This document shows positions 44,597 through 53,258 of a DNA stretch of 64,000 nt, one piece after another (within the stretch, counting starts at the first letter, position 1; every line of letters starts with the position of its first letter). The notes under the pieces are model-generated. The model did not search any database. It saw only the letters and a list, made by a program, of their open reading frames with translations, and was not told the origin of the DNA. The translations under genes and the position numbers were made by a program. Origin of the DNA: Xaviernesmea oryzae. GTDB taxonomy: Bacteria; Pseudomonadota; Alphaproteobacteria; Rhizobiales; Rhizobiaceae. The stretch covers positions 1-64,000 of the forward strand of contig NZ_FOAM01000015.1 of NCBI RefSeq assembly GCF_900109605.1. Reading direction: 5' to 3'.

Positions 44597-46564
44597 TCAG
44601 GCCGTGTAGGCGAGCCGTTCGCGGGTCAGCCGGTAATAGGTCTTGAGCTCGGGGATCAGCTCGCCGAGCAGTGTCAGTTCGGGATCGTCGGGGCCGAGCG
44701 TGCCGGCATAGCGGCGCTGCAGAAGTTCTGCATGGCGCGCCAACGCGTCGGCCGAGCAGGTCGACAGCGCGGTGAACACGGGCGAGCGTGCATGCCGTCC
44801 CTTGACGGCGATACTGTCGAGCTCGACCAACGTGAAAGCATCCGCCACCTGCCGCGCCGTTTCCGGGCCGAGAAGAAGCGGCACCCCGTAATTCTTCGAT
44901 TCGCCTTCGAGCCGGGAGGCGAGGTTGACGGAATCGCCCAACACCGAATAGTCGAAGCGGCGCGACGAACCCATATTGCCGACCACGCAATCGCCGGTGT
45001 TGATGCCGACGCCGATGCGCAAGGGAAAATAAGGCCGCCCGGCGGCCTTGGCCTCGGCTTCCAGTTCGGCATTGAGCCCGTCCATCGCTGCCAGCATGGC
45101 CAGGGCCGCGCCAACGGCACGCCGGGCGTGATCCTCCACATCGAGCGGCGCGTTCCAGAAGGCCATGACGCAGTCGCCGATATATTTGTCGATCGTGCCG
45201 CCGCTTTCCAGAACGATTTCCGAGAGCGGCGTCAGCAGCCGGTTGATCAGCCGGGTGAGCTCCTCCGGATTGTCCTTCAGCGCTTCGGAAATCGTGGTGA
45301 AACCGCGCACGTCGCAAAAGAGGATGGACAGCGTGCGCCGCTGCCCGCCGAGCTTCAGCTGGCTCGGATCGTCCGCCACCTGCCGCACCACATCAGGTGA
45401 GAGATAGCTGGAAAAAGCGCGGGTGATGTCGCGGCGCATGCGCTGCTCGGCGGAATAGTCGAACGCCGCCTGGATCAGGACAACCAGCAGAAAGGCGGTG
45501 GAGGGGGCTGCTGGCGGCATATAGACGCCTGAGAAGCGCAGGGAGAGGAAGCTCAGACCAGCAAGGATGAGTGGCATGCAGAGCGCGGCCAGGCCGGTCA
45601 TCTTGCCGGTGGAGCGCAGCACGAGCAATCCGCCTGCCAGCGCTGCGGCCAGAATCGAGGCAAATTTCAGGCCCGGTCCGGCAGGGCGAATGCTGAGGCC
45701 ATGAACCAGATTGTCGTAGATCGTTGCCTGCACTTCCGCGCCTGCCGTCAACCGGCCGGTCCAGGCGGTAAAGGCGGTGGCGAAACTATCGGCGCCGCCT
45801 GCTTGTAGTGTCGGCGCATTCTGCAGCGACAGGCCGACGATCACAGGACGGTCTTGGAAGATCTTGGGCGGCAGAAACGCCTTCGGATCCAGCGCCTGAT
45901 AGTAGGACACGGTTGGGTAGGTGCGGGCCGGGCCGAAGGTCTGAATCAGACGTTCCCCCTCCGGCGGCATCACGGCATGCCCGGCGCGGCCGGCCAGGAC
46001 GGCGGCGAAGCCATCCGCCGGCTCGGGCAGCCGGCGCAGTGCGCCATCGGCGTTCAGTGCCACCGAGGCGATGCCGGCCGAAGCGCCCGTGGCCAGAAGT
46101 GCCGGCAGGGGCTCGGTGCGCAGATATTGCTCGGCCTGCGGGGTGACGATGACGCTCTCGTCGCCCGCCAGCACGACATCAGGGCCCAGCACGCGGGCAA
46201 GCGCCGCATCGTTCTGCGGATCGGCCGCCGGCTCGGCGAAGATGATGTCGAAGCCGATGGCGCGGGCGCCGGCCTTGCGCAGGGCCTCCACAAGACGCGC
46301 ATGCAGCGCCCGGGGCCAAGGCCATTGCAGCCCAAGCTCGGCCATGGACGGCTCATCGATGGCGACGACGATAGGCCCATCGGCGGGAAGCGGCGGCGGA
46401 TCGAGGGTGGAGAGATAGTCGAAGACGCGCAGGTCGATCAGCGACCAGGGCACAGAGGTGGCGCAGGCGGCGACCGAGCCGATGACGGCGATGACCAGCA
46501 CCGCCAGCATGCGCAGGCGCCGGATGCCGCGCCGCGCCCCAGCCCGGATCGGCTCGCCCGCCAT
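44597..46564 (-). CDS. CHASE2-domain class III adenylate cyclase
   Basis: The 655-residue protein has an N-terminal helix, a CHASE2 sensory domain (residues ~40-300), three membrane helices (~305-370) and a class III cyclase domain. Metal Asp residues are in FCDVRGFT and YIGDCVMAF; Lys in TIDKYIGD and Asp in LGDSVNLASRLE are the residues expected for ATP specificity. It most likely makes cAMP in response to an external signal. It lies downstream of the FecR-barrel gene on the same strand. Confidence 0.92.
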   Translation of the reverse strand: MAGEPIRAGARRGIRRLRMLAVLVIAVIGSVAACATSVPWSLIDLRVFDYLSTLDPPPLPADGPIVVAIDEPSMAELGLQWPWPRALHARLVEALRKAGARAIGFDIIFAEPAADPQNDAALARVLGPDVVLAGDESVIVTPQAEQYLRTEPLPALLATGASAGIASVALNADGALRRLPEPADGFAAVLAGRAGHAVMPPEGERLIQTFGPARTYPTVSYYQALDPKAFLPPKIFQDRPVIVGLSLQNAPTLQAGGADSFATAFTAWTGRLTAGAEVQATIYDNLVHGLSIRPAGPGLKFASILAAALAGGLLVLRSTGKMTGLAALCMPLILAGLSFLSLRFSGVYMPPAAPSTAFLLVVLIQAAFDYSAEQRMRRDITRAFSSYLSPDVVRQVADDPSQLKLGGQRRTLSILFCDVRGFTTISEALKDNPEELTRLINRLLTPLSEIVLESGGTIDKYIGDCVMAFWNAPLDVEDHARRAVGAALAMLAAMDGLNAELEAEAKAAGRPYFPLRIGVGINTGDCVVGNMGSSRRFDYSVLGDSVNLASRLEGESKNYGVPLLLGPETARQVADAFTLVELDSIAVKGRHARSPVFTALSTCSADALARHAELLQRRYAGTLGPDDPELTLLGELIPELKTYYRLTRERLAYTA

Positions 46565-46722
46565 TTAAAGCACCACGCGATCGGGAGCCGGCTTTCGGAA
46601 AAACCCGACGCAAAAACAGACAGCCAGAGCATCCGACTGAATGGGGCTTTCACTCCGATACTTTGGTGAAATCGAACCGACGCCCGGGAGCTGTCTTGTA
46701 GGATGCATCATGGCCCCGATCC

Positions 46723-49700
46723 TCAAAACCGCACCTTCAAGAGCGCCTTGACGCTGCGGCCCCAGCCAGGCACCCGCGTCGCCACGTCGAAATCTTCGTC
46801 CAGCAGATTATAGGCCGTCACGGTAAGGTTCAGATGCTTGTCGGGCGTCTCGTATGTCAGGCCGGCATCGAGGGTCCAATAGCCATCGAGCTCGCCGCCG
46901 TCGCGCGAGCGCCGCGTGCCGGTGTAATTGGCCGCAAGCGTGGTCGAGATGCCGATGGGATTGACGAAAGTGAGGGCCACCTGTCCGGCCTCTTCAGCCA
47001 CATAGGGCAGCCCCATCCCGAAGGTGGCGCTGGCCGCATCCTCATCGCGCGAATGCAGCCGCGCATAGGTGGCCGAGAGGCCGAAGCCGTGACCGATCAA
47101 ATAATTGGCGGTGACCGCCGCGCGATCGATCGACCCCTTGGCGATATCGCCCGAGAGCAGGCTGGCGCCCGGCAGCAGGAAGGGGTCGTTGATCGAAAGC
47201 TGGCGGGCTTCCTGATGCTGGACGTCGACGGCGGTAAACAGCCGGTCGCTCCATTCGCTGTCCCAGCGAAAAGCCAGCGTGTCCTTGTAGCCTTCGATCG
47301 CCAGCGGCACCATGTTCGATTGCAGCGCGACGATGCCGAGCGGGGAGAGCGTCGAGGAGGTCGAGAGAAAACCCTCGCGCAGATAGCCGGCCCGCAGCCA
47401 TTGCCCATCCACCGGCTCCCAGGCAACGCCGACGCGTGGCTCCAGCCTCTGCACATCGACCGGGCCGCCCTGATAGAGCCGGCCGAAGAGGCCCGCTTCC
47501 AGCTTCAGATGCGGCGTGATCTCAAAGAGCCCATCGACATAGACGAGGCCGGCGGTGACGCGGGACGAGACGCCAACCGTTTCATCCGTGCCGGGTACGA
47601 AGACCGGTTGGCCCTGCGCGTCAGGCACGATGAATTCGACGATCGTCCGGGTGCTGGCGTCGAGATCGAAAAAGCCGCCTTCGACGCCCGTTCGCAGCGT
47701 CAGGTCGCCCATGCCGTCGATATGGCCAAGCGAAGCCATGTAGCTTCGGCTGGTGTTCTGGTTGATGCCGCGCGTGAGAACCCCGATCTGATTGGTCACG
47801 ATAAGGTCGTTGCGGTCACTGCTGCCATTGCTCTCATCGTAAAACAGAGCGGCGTTTAGAATATTGCGGTCGCTAAAGCTATGGCTCCAGCCAAGTGTCG
47901 CCGTGGTCAGCTTCTGCGTCGAGTCGTCTGAAGCAAGGGTTGCTAGGTTTGGAATAGCGGCGACCAGCCCGGCCGGAATATTATACAGGCTGCGCGACCC
48001 GTTGTCCGTACTCGACTTGCTTGTCTGGAAAAGCGCGATCAGGCGGTCGTCATCCGTCGGTGAGGCGGTGATGAAGCCGTTGGCCTGTGTGATCCTAGAG
48101 GCGAGATCCAAGCGGTTAAGCCGATCCGCATCGATGCGCTGTTCGCCTTGATCCTCCCAGGAGAGATCACCGGAGAAGCTGATCGGAAAGGGCAGGTTGG
48201 AATAGCCCTGGATCTGCCCCGTCTTGACCCACTTCGTCTCGGAATCCGTGTCGTTCACGCCGATGCCAAGCTCTGCCTCGAGGAACGGCGTGGGCACCAG
48301 CGTGCGCTTGAGCGCACTGGCCGATAACATTTGCGGGTCGAGAAGCAGGCCTTGCAGCAGGCCGGAATAGCCGAGCGTCTCGCTGACCGGATCGATTGCG
48401 TTGCCGCCGGGCAGAAGCGCGTTGACGAAGGGATCGGCGCTGCCGCGCACGCTCTGGTCGAGATAGGCGGTGCCGGCAAAGGGATCGAAGACGGCGTCGC
48501 CGTAATATTGGCCCCAGGCGCCCAGGCCCTGCAGGGCGAAAGCATCCTTCAGCACGCTGCCGGACTCCTGCTGGGCCCCGAGGGCTGCGAAGTCACCGCC
48601 GCGCTGGCGCTCCAGCTTCAGATAGGTCTGTGCCTGACGGATGGCCTGGTCGCTGTCATAATCCTGGATGGCGACGGCGGTGCGCACCGAGGCGATGGCG
48701 GGATCGTTCGGGTCGATCCGCTCGGCATTGTCCATGGCCTGCTCATAGGCAATGCGCTCGCCCCGGCTATAATGGGCAATGGCCAGCAGCAACTGGGCCT
48801 GGGCATAGGCGGGATTGGCAACCGAGCCTGCCAGCAGGTCCTCCAGTGCCTTGTCGTTCTCTCCGGTCTGCAGATGGTAGCGGCCGCGCGCCACCAGCAT
48901 GAGATCGAGACCGGGATCGGCGGCAAGCGCTGCGTCGATCTCTTTCCGGGCGTCTTTCACGCGCCGGCGGTCGAGATAGAATATGGCCAGGTTGGCATGG
49001 TAGTTCGCGCTCTTCGGGTCGAGCGCGATCGCTTGGCGCAGCGTGTCCGCCGCCGCCCTGTCCAGCCCTTGTGCCGATTGCAGCAGGGCAAGCGAATTCA
49101 GCAGGTTGGAATCGCCGGGATAGGCGGCTATGGCGCGCCGCAGATCGGCTTCCGCACCCTTGAGATCGCCATGGCGAGACGCTTTGAGATCGGCTCGTGC
49201 TTCGAGCGCGATCGGCTGGTCGGGGTCGCGGGCCAGTGCCTTGGCGATCGCTTCCTCGGCCTGGGCCTGATCGTTCAACACCAGAGCGATTTTACCCCGC
49301 ATGGCCGGCAGCAGCGCATCGTCGGGATAGCGCGCCTCGCCCCGCTTGAGCACGGCAATGGCGTCGCGGATCGATTGGCGAAAGCCGATGCTCAGCGCCT
49401 CGGCCGCCACCGCCTGCGGCCCTGTTCCCCCTGTCGGCGGCTGCTCCACCCGCTCCGGCTCGGCCAGGGCGCGGGCGAAATACGCGACATAGTCCGCCAG
49501 ACTGCGGCGCTGCGCGTCGAGTCGGCCGCGCGCTCGGCGCAGCTTTTCGGCCGCCTCGCCATAGCGGCCGTCGGAAATGGCGATGAGGCCTGCGACATAG
49601 TCGGCACGCGCGCGCATGGCCTGTGGAAGGCCTTTGTTCTCGGCTTTGGTCAAGGCCGCCTCGGCCGAGCGCCGGCCCTCGATGGCAAGCCGCGTTTCCG

Positions 49701-50430
49701 CCAGATCCAGCCAGTCTGCCGCCGTGCGCGCGGCCTCGGGCTTCAGCGTCAAAACATGATGGCGCGCCCGCAACTCGGGTCCCGGCAGAGGCGAGGCCGG
49801 CAGGATCTCCATGCTGTCGCGCAGGCCGAGATAATAGAGCATCTGCTCGCGGTCGTCGGAATTGGTGATAATGATCTTGCGCGGCGCCTGGCCGATCGCC
49901 GCCACCGCACCCTCGCCGCGTGCGACTTGAACGCTGCCCGCGCCGTTCGACAGTTCCACCAGCCCGTCCAGAACGTTCAATGAGGTGCGTCCGCCGGCAT
50001 CGACCGACAATGTCCAGTCGGTTCCGCGAATAGCGGCAGTGGCCGCCGGTGTCTCCACCTTCAAACCGGCGCCGCCGCGCTCGGCCCGTGCCCAGAGCGA
50101 GCCCGATTGCAGCATCAGCTCGGCATCCGCTCCACCGCCCTTAACGTCTCGCACCACCAAGGTGCTGTTGCGGCCAAGGCGCATCTGCGTGCGGTCTGAA
50201 AAGAGAATAGCAAGCTGTCCATTTGCGTTCGTGCGCAGCACGTCGCCATTGACGACATCCTGAGCAAGATCGACGATCTGCCACCCATCCTTTTCGACGA
50301 AGCGGATTTCTTCGCCTGTCTTGCGCGCGATGACGGCGCCCGCTTTCTCAGCGCCGCGTGCCACCGGCTCCGCCATGCAGGTGCCGCTTGCCAGAAGCAG
50401 CGCCAAACCCGCTGCGACCTTCGTTTTCAT
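46723..50430 (-). CDS. FecR-TPR-outer-membrane beta-barrel fusion protein
   Basis: This 1235-residue protein has a signal peptide (MKTKVAAGLALLLASGTCMA), a FecR-like domain (~55-190, with GSLWARAE and ATAAIRGTDWTL), tetratricopeptide repeats (~250-600), and a C-terminal half rich in alternating strands that ends in Phe (LLKVRF), as outer-membrane barrels do. The barrel resembles a TonB-dependent receptor without an evident plug. ATG 50430 has GAGGGGA upstream. Ligand and function are unknown; pairing with a CHASE2 cyclase suggests envelope sensing. Confidence 0.85.
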   Translation of the reverse strand: MKTKVAAGLALLLASGTCMAEPVARGAEKAGAVIARKTGEEIRFVEKDGWQIVDLAQDVVNGDVLRTNANGQLAILFSDRTQMRLGRNSTLVVRDVKGGGADAELMLQSGSLWARAERGGAGLKVETPAATAAIRGTDWTLSVDAGGRTSLNVLDGLVELSNGAGSVQVARGEGAVAAIGQAPRKIIITNSDDREQMLYYLGLRDSMEILPASPLPGPELRARHHVLTLKPEAARTAADWLDLAETRLAIEGRRSAEAALTKAENKGLPQAMRARADYVAGLIAISDGRYGEAAEKLRRARGRLDAQRRSLADYVAYFARALAEPERVEQPPTGGTGPQAVAAEALSIGFRQSIRDAIAVLKRGEARYPDDALLPAMRGKIALVLNDQAQAEEAIAKALARDPDQPIALEARADLKASRHGDLKGAEADLRRAIAAYPGDSNLLNSLALLQSAQGLDRAAADTLRQAIALDPKSANYHANLAIFYLDRRRVKDARKEIDAALAADPGLDLMLVARGRYHLQTGENDKALEDLLAGSVANPAYAQAQLLLAIAHYSRGERIAYEQAMDNAERIDPNDPAIASVRTAVAIQDYDSDQAIRQAQTYLKLERQRGGDFAALGAQQESGSVLKDAFALQGLGAWGQYYGDAVFDPFAGTAYLDQSVRGSADPFVNALLPGGNAIDPVSETLGYSGLLQGLLLDPQMLSASALKRTLVPTPFLEAELGIGVNDTDSETKWVKTGQIQGYSNLPFPISFSGDLSWEDQGEQRIDADRLNRLDLASRITQANGFITASPTDDDRLIALFQTSKSSTDNGSRSLYNIPAGLVAAIPNLATLASDDSTQKLTTATLGWSHSFSDRNILNAALFYDESNGSSDRNDLIVTNQIGVLTRGINQNTSRSYMASLGHIDGMGDLTLRTGVEGGFFDLDASTRTIVEFIVPDAQGQPVFVPGTDETVGVSSRVTAGLVYVDGLFEITPHLKLEAGLFGRLYQGGPVDVQRLEPRVGVAWEPVDGQWLRAGYLREGFLSTSSTLSPLGIVALQSNMVPLAIEGYKDTLAFRWDSEWSDRLFTAVDVQHQEARQLSINDPFLLPGASLLSGDIAKGSIDRAAVTANYLIGHGFGLSATYARLHSRDEDAASATFGMGLPYVAEEAGQVALTFVNPIGISTTLAANYTGTRRSRDGGELDGYWTLDAGLTYETPDKHLNLTVTAYNLLDEDFDVATRVPGWGRSVKALLKVRF

Positions 50431-50566
50431 GATCGTCCCCTCGAACAAGGAGAAGGGATGAAAGTGCGCTAGAAAAAAGTCAAGTAGAGGCTGTCACGCC
50501 TCTGCGTTTTACATTAGGTCTGTGCTTTATTGATACCGTATGTCGTAGAGGGGGAGGTGTATTGCT

Positions 50567-51115
50567 ATGGATTTGCCGGAGATCGGTGAGCCCGTGCGCC
50601 TGGTTCAAGAGCATGAGGAGCCCTTCAGCGACGGGAAATATTTTGAACACATAAAAAAGGTGAACGAAATATTTTACGACCAGATCAAGATCTCAGACCA
50701 GAAGGCAGCCTATATTTTCACCTTCATCCTCGCCTTTTTGATCTCCTCGACCGAGGGGCGGGGCGTCTTCACCATCGAGCGTTACCGCGAGGCCGTGCTG
50801 ATCAACATCTGCGCATCCGCCGCGCTGGCCTTGGCCTCGGTGTTTTCGATCATCTGCGCGATCTTCGTCATTCTTCCACGGCGTAGCGCCAAGACCACCA
50901 CCCTGTTCTGGGGCGCCTGGGACAGCCATCGCCAGGGCTTTACCGAGGCAGCCAAGCGCGGCGATCTCGGCTATCTCTTCCGCGAATATCTCGACAATGC
51001 CGACGTGCTCTCGCGCATCGCGCGCGACAAATACCGCTTCGTCACCCTCGCCTTTCGCGGGCTTGTCGTCACGGTTTTGAGCTATGTGGTGTTGTTGATG
51101 GTCGGAAACGCCTGA
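50567..51115 (+). CDS. Three-helix membrane protein resembling Pycsar effector PycTM
   Basis: The 182-residue protein has a helix ending in ISDQKAAYIFTFILAFLISS (first membrane segment), a second segment ending FVILPRRS, a cytoplasmic stretch (LFWGAWDS ... IARDKYRFVTLAF) and a last segment LVVTVLSYVVLLMV. The D-x-KA before helix 1, the LPR after helix 2 and the I-A-x-x-K-Y motif fit the PycTM family (DUF5706), whose members damage the membrane on binding a cyclic nucleotide. It is divergent from the FecR-barrel gene. The first ~120 bp are AT-rich compared with neighbours. Confidence 0.72.
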   Translation: MDLPEIGEPVRLVQEHEEPFSDGKYFEHIKKVNEIFYDQIKISDQKAAYIFTFILAFLISSTEGRGVFTIERYREAVLINICASAALALASVFSIICAIFVILPRRSAKTTTLFWGAWDSHRQGFTEAAKRGDLGYLFREYLDNADVLSRIARDKYRFVTLAFRGLVVTVLSYVVLLMVGNA

Positions 51116-51129
51116 TTGGCTGGTAAGGC

Positions 51130-51939
51130 TCAGATCCGCTGGCGCCGCGCCGGTTCGGCCGGCTCTCCGGGGGAGAACAGGCGCACATCCACCCCGTTTT
51201 CACCGACGATGATCGCCGTGCCATCCGGGATCTCGACCCAAGCATTGTGGTCGTCATCAAGCGGTTCGGAGACCAGGCAATAGCCGCCGCTCGGACCCAT
51301 GGGTGCGGCATAGAGGGTCGGCGCGCGCCAGTCGCTGGCATAGCGAACCGCATAGAGCGTGTGTCCGTCCGAAAAGGCGGCGGTGAAGCGCACCAGCACG
51401 TCCACGCCCAGATGACCGGCCAACCGCTCGACAAAGGCAATGGTCTCGCCGATCGCGCCCAGCGGATCATGGTCGAGGCCAAACTGCAGCGCCATCAGAA
51501 ACAACAGCTCGCTATCGGTCGTGCCCTGGCGCATTCCATAGAGCCCATCGTCCAGCATGGCTTCCATCGGCCGGCGCAGCGCGTCGAAATGGCCGATCTG
51601 GCCATTGTGCATGAAGGACCAGCGGCCGTGCACGAAGGGATGGCAATTGTCGCGCCGGGTGCCGCCGCCGGTTGCCGCCCGGACGTGGGCGAGGAAAAGC
51701 GGCGAACGGATCTGCCGCGCAAGACTCTTCAGATTGCAATCCGACCAGGCAGGCAGAATGTCGCGATAACGACCGGGCTCGGGATGGTCGCCATACCAGG
51801 CAATGCCGAAGCCATCGCCATTGGTGGCGGTCGTTGCCCGCGTGGCGCAATGCGACTGGGCGATAAGCGAATGCGCCGGGGACGAGACGAGCTCCTCCAG
51901 ATAAAGAGGCTCTCCGCGATAGGCAGCCCAGCGGCACAT
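51130..51939 (-). CDS. Class II glutamine amidotransferase family protein (YafJ/EgtC-like)
   Basis: The 269-residue protein begins Met-Cys (MCRWAAYRGEPLYLEEL); the Cys becomes the N-terminal nucleophile. Typical segments are NGDGFGIAWYG, LAHVRAATGG and HPFVHGRWSFMHNGQI. It hydrolyses an amide, probably from glutamine or a gamma-glutamyl compound. No ergothioneine genes (egtB/D) are nearby, so the EgtC role is not supported. ATG 51939 is required for the Cys-2 geometry; longer frames are rejected. Confidence 0.9.
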   Translation of the reverse strand: MCRWAAYRGEPLYLEELVSSPAHSLIAQSHCATRATTATNGDGFGIAWYGDHPEPGRYRDILPAWSDCNLKSLARQIRSPLFLAHVRAATGGGTRRDNCHPFVHGRWSFMHNGQIGHFDALRRPMEAMLDDGLYGMRQGTTDSELLFLMALQFGLDHDPLGAIGETIAFVERLAGHLGVDVLVRFTAAFSDGHTLYAVRYASDWRAPTLYAAPMGPSGGYCLVSEPLDDDHNAWVEIPDGTAIIVGENGVDVRLFSPGEPAEPARRQRI

Positions 51940-52171
51940 GGATCGACGACTCCTGCGATTGGTCGGTTGGCTTGAATGGAGGCAAGATGCGGGCCGAATC
52001 ACCCGGTGGCGACGCTTCATTAACCCTGTTTACGGCGATGATCGGACTGAAGAGGTAAAAATTCGTTAAGAAACAGCCATTCCCTGTTCGCGCCTGGCTG
52101 GGAACCCCCGACGCTGAGGCCCGGATGATGCGCAAAGCGGCTGCTTTAACGCCGTGCAACACACCGCCTAT

Positions 52172-52185
52172 CGAACAGCCGTTCC
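52172..52185. promoter_or_regulatory. IolR operator upstream of iolR (near-consensus)
   Basis: CGAA-CAGCCG-TTCC matches the GGAA-N6-TTCC motif known for S. meliloti IolR except in one base. It continues into TTCCATATTGAC, the same 12 bp found at the iolC operator (53142-53153). It lies 72 bp before the iolR ATG, suggesting autorepression. Confidence 0.6.
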
Positions 52186-52256
52186 ATATTGACTTTGCGT
52201 GCACAAAGCATTTCATCGGTTGATGGAGCGGGCGTATCGGCGCCTGTGGGAGAAAG

Positions 52257-53138
52257 ATGGAAGGACGGATCGCGCCGATGTCTGAAGGCGACGCAGCCGG
52301 CGAGGTGCCGCAGGATTTCGAAGCGCTGAAGGCGGCGATTCTCGAGCGCAAAGCCAGCCTGCCAAAGCGGCTGAAACAGGTGGCGGCCTATGCGCTCGAT
52401 CAGCCTGACGAGATCGCTTTCGGCACCGCCGCCAGCATTGCCACCAGCGCCGACGTGCAGCCTTCCACGCTGGTGCGTTTTGCCCAGCATTTCGGCTTCG
52501 AGGGCTTTTCCAGCCTGCAGCAGATCTTTCGTGCGCGGCTGCGCGAGCGCACCCCCGCCTATGAGGACCGGCTGAAATCGCTCAGCGAGAACGATCACAG
52601 CCGATTGGAAAGCGGGGCGATCTTCAACGGCTTCGTCGCAGCCGCCCATCGCTCCCTGGACAATGTGGCAACCTCCATCGATCCCGAACGTTTCGAGGCC
52701 GCCGTCGATCTGCTCGCAAGGGCGGAGACGGTCTATCTGATCGCCAAGCGTCGCTCCTATCCATTGTCGAGCTATATGGCTTATGCTTTTGGCAAGCTGA
52801 AGATCCGCTGTCAGATCGTCGGCACCGCTGCGGGGATCGATGAGGATCTGGTGTCCATGGCAACCCCGCGCGATGCGGCTTTTGCCGTCAGCTTCTCGCC
52901 CTATGCGCCGGAGACGGTGCATCAGGCGCGGCTGCTGGCCGCGCGCGATGTGCCCGTCGTTTCCCTGACCGATTCGGCCTTTTCGCCCTTGAGCGAAAGC
53001 TCGCGCCTCTGGTTCGAAATCGTCGAGGCCGATCATTCGGGCTTTCGCTCGCTATCTGCTAGCATGGCCTTTGCCATGGCGCTAACGGTGGCGGTGGCGG
53101 AAAAGCGCCGTCGGCTCGATCCGAAGCAGATGGAATGA
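52257..53138 (+). CDS. iolR: RpiR-family repressor of inositol catabolism
   Basis: The 293-residue protein has an N-terminal RpiR helix-turn-helix (residues ~20-95; FGTAASIATSADVQPSTLVRFAQHFGFEGF) and a C-terminal SIS sugar-phosphate domain (~130-270). It precedes the iol operon and GGAA-N6-TTCC sites lie before it and before iolC. In S. meliloti IolR represses iol genes until an inositol intermediate is present. ATG 52257 has GGGAG 6 nt upstream. Confidence 0.92.
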   Translation: MEGRIAPMSEGDAAGEVPQDFEALKAAILERKASLPKRLKQVAAYALDQPDEIAFGTAASIATSADVQPSTLVRFAQHFGFEGFSSLQQIFRARLRERTPAYEDRLKSLSENDHSRLESGAIFNGFVAAAHRSLDNVATSIDPERFEAAVDLLARAETVYLIAKRRSYPLSSYMAYAFGKLKIRCQIVGTAAGIDEDLVSMATPRDAAFAVSFSPYAPETVHQARLLAARDVPVVSLTDSAFSPLSESSRLWFEIVEADHSGFRSLSASMAFAMALTVAVAEKRRRLDPKQME

Positions 53139-53145
53139 AAATTCC
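53132..53145. promoter_or_regulatory. IolR operator upstream of iolC (GGAA-TGAAAA-TTCC)
   Basis: An exact GGAA-N6-TTCC palindrome, flanked to give TGGAAT-N4-ATTCCA. It overlaps the last codon and stop codon of iolR (TGA at 53136-53138) and lies 114 bp before the iolC ATG. Repressor bound here would block the iolC promoter and could obstruct read-through from iolR. Confidence 0.8.
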
Positions 53146-53258
53146 ATATTGACGAGAGAACAGAATTTATGTTGCATATGGGCATCGAGATGGAACGCTT
53201 GATCTGACCGGCTGACAGAAGAAAAAGCCGGCCCGGCGTCTCGGGAGGAAGGAAGCCC

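Noticed and set aside
44597-51115. A standard Pycsar anti-phage operon
   Set aside because: The cyclase carries adenylate-type specificity residues and a CHASE2 sensor, and the PycTM-like gene is divergent and 4 kb away; only a looser functional link is proposed.
51130-51939. Ergothioneine biosynthesis gene egtC
   Set aside because: The fold fits, but no egtA, egtB or egtD lies in the window, so the specific pathway name is not supported.
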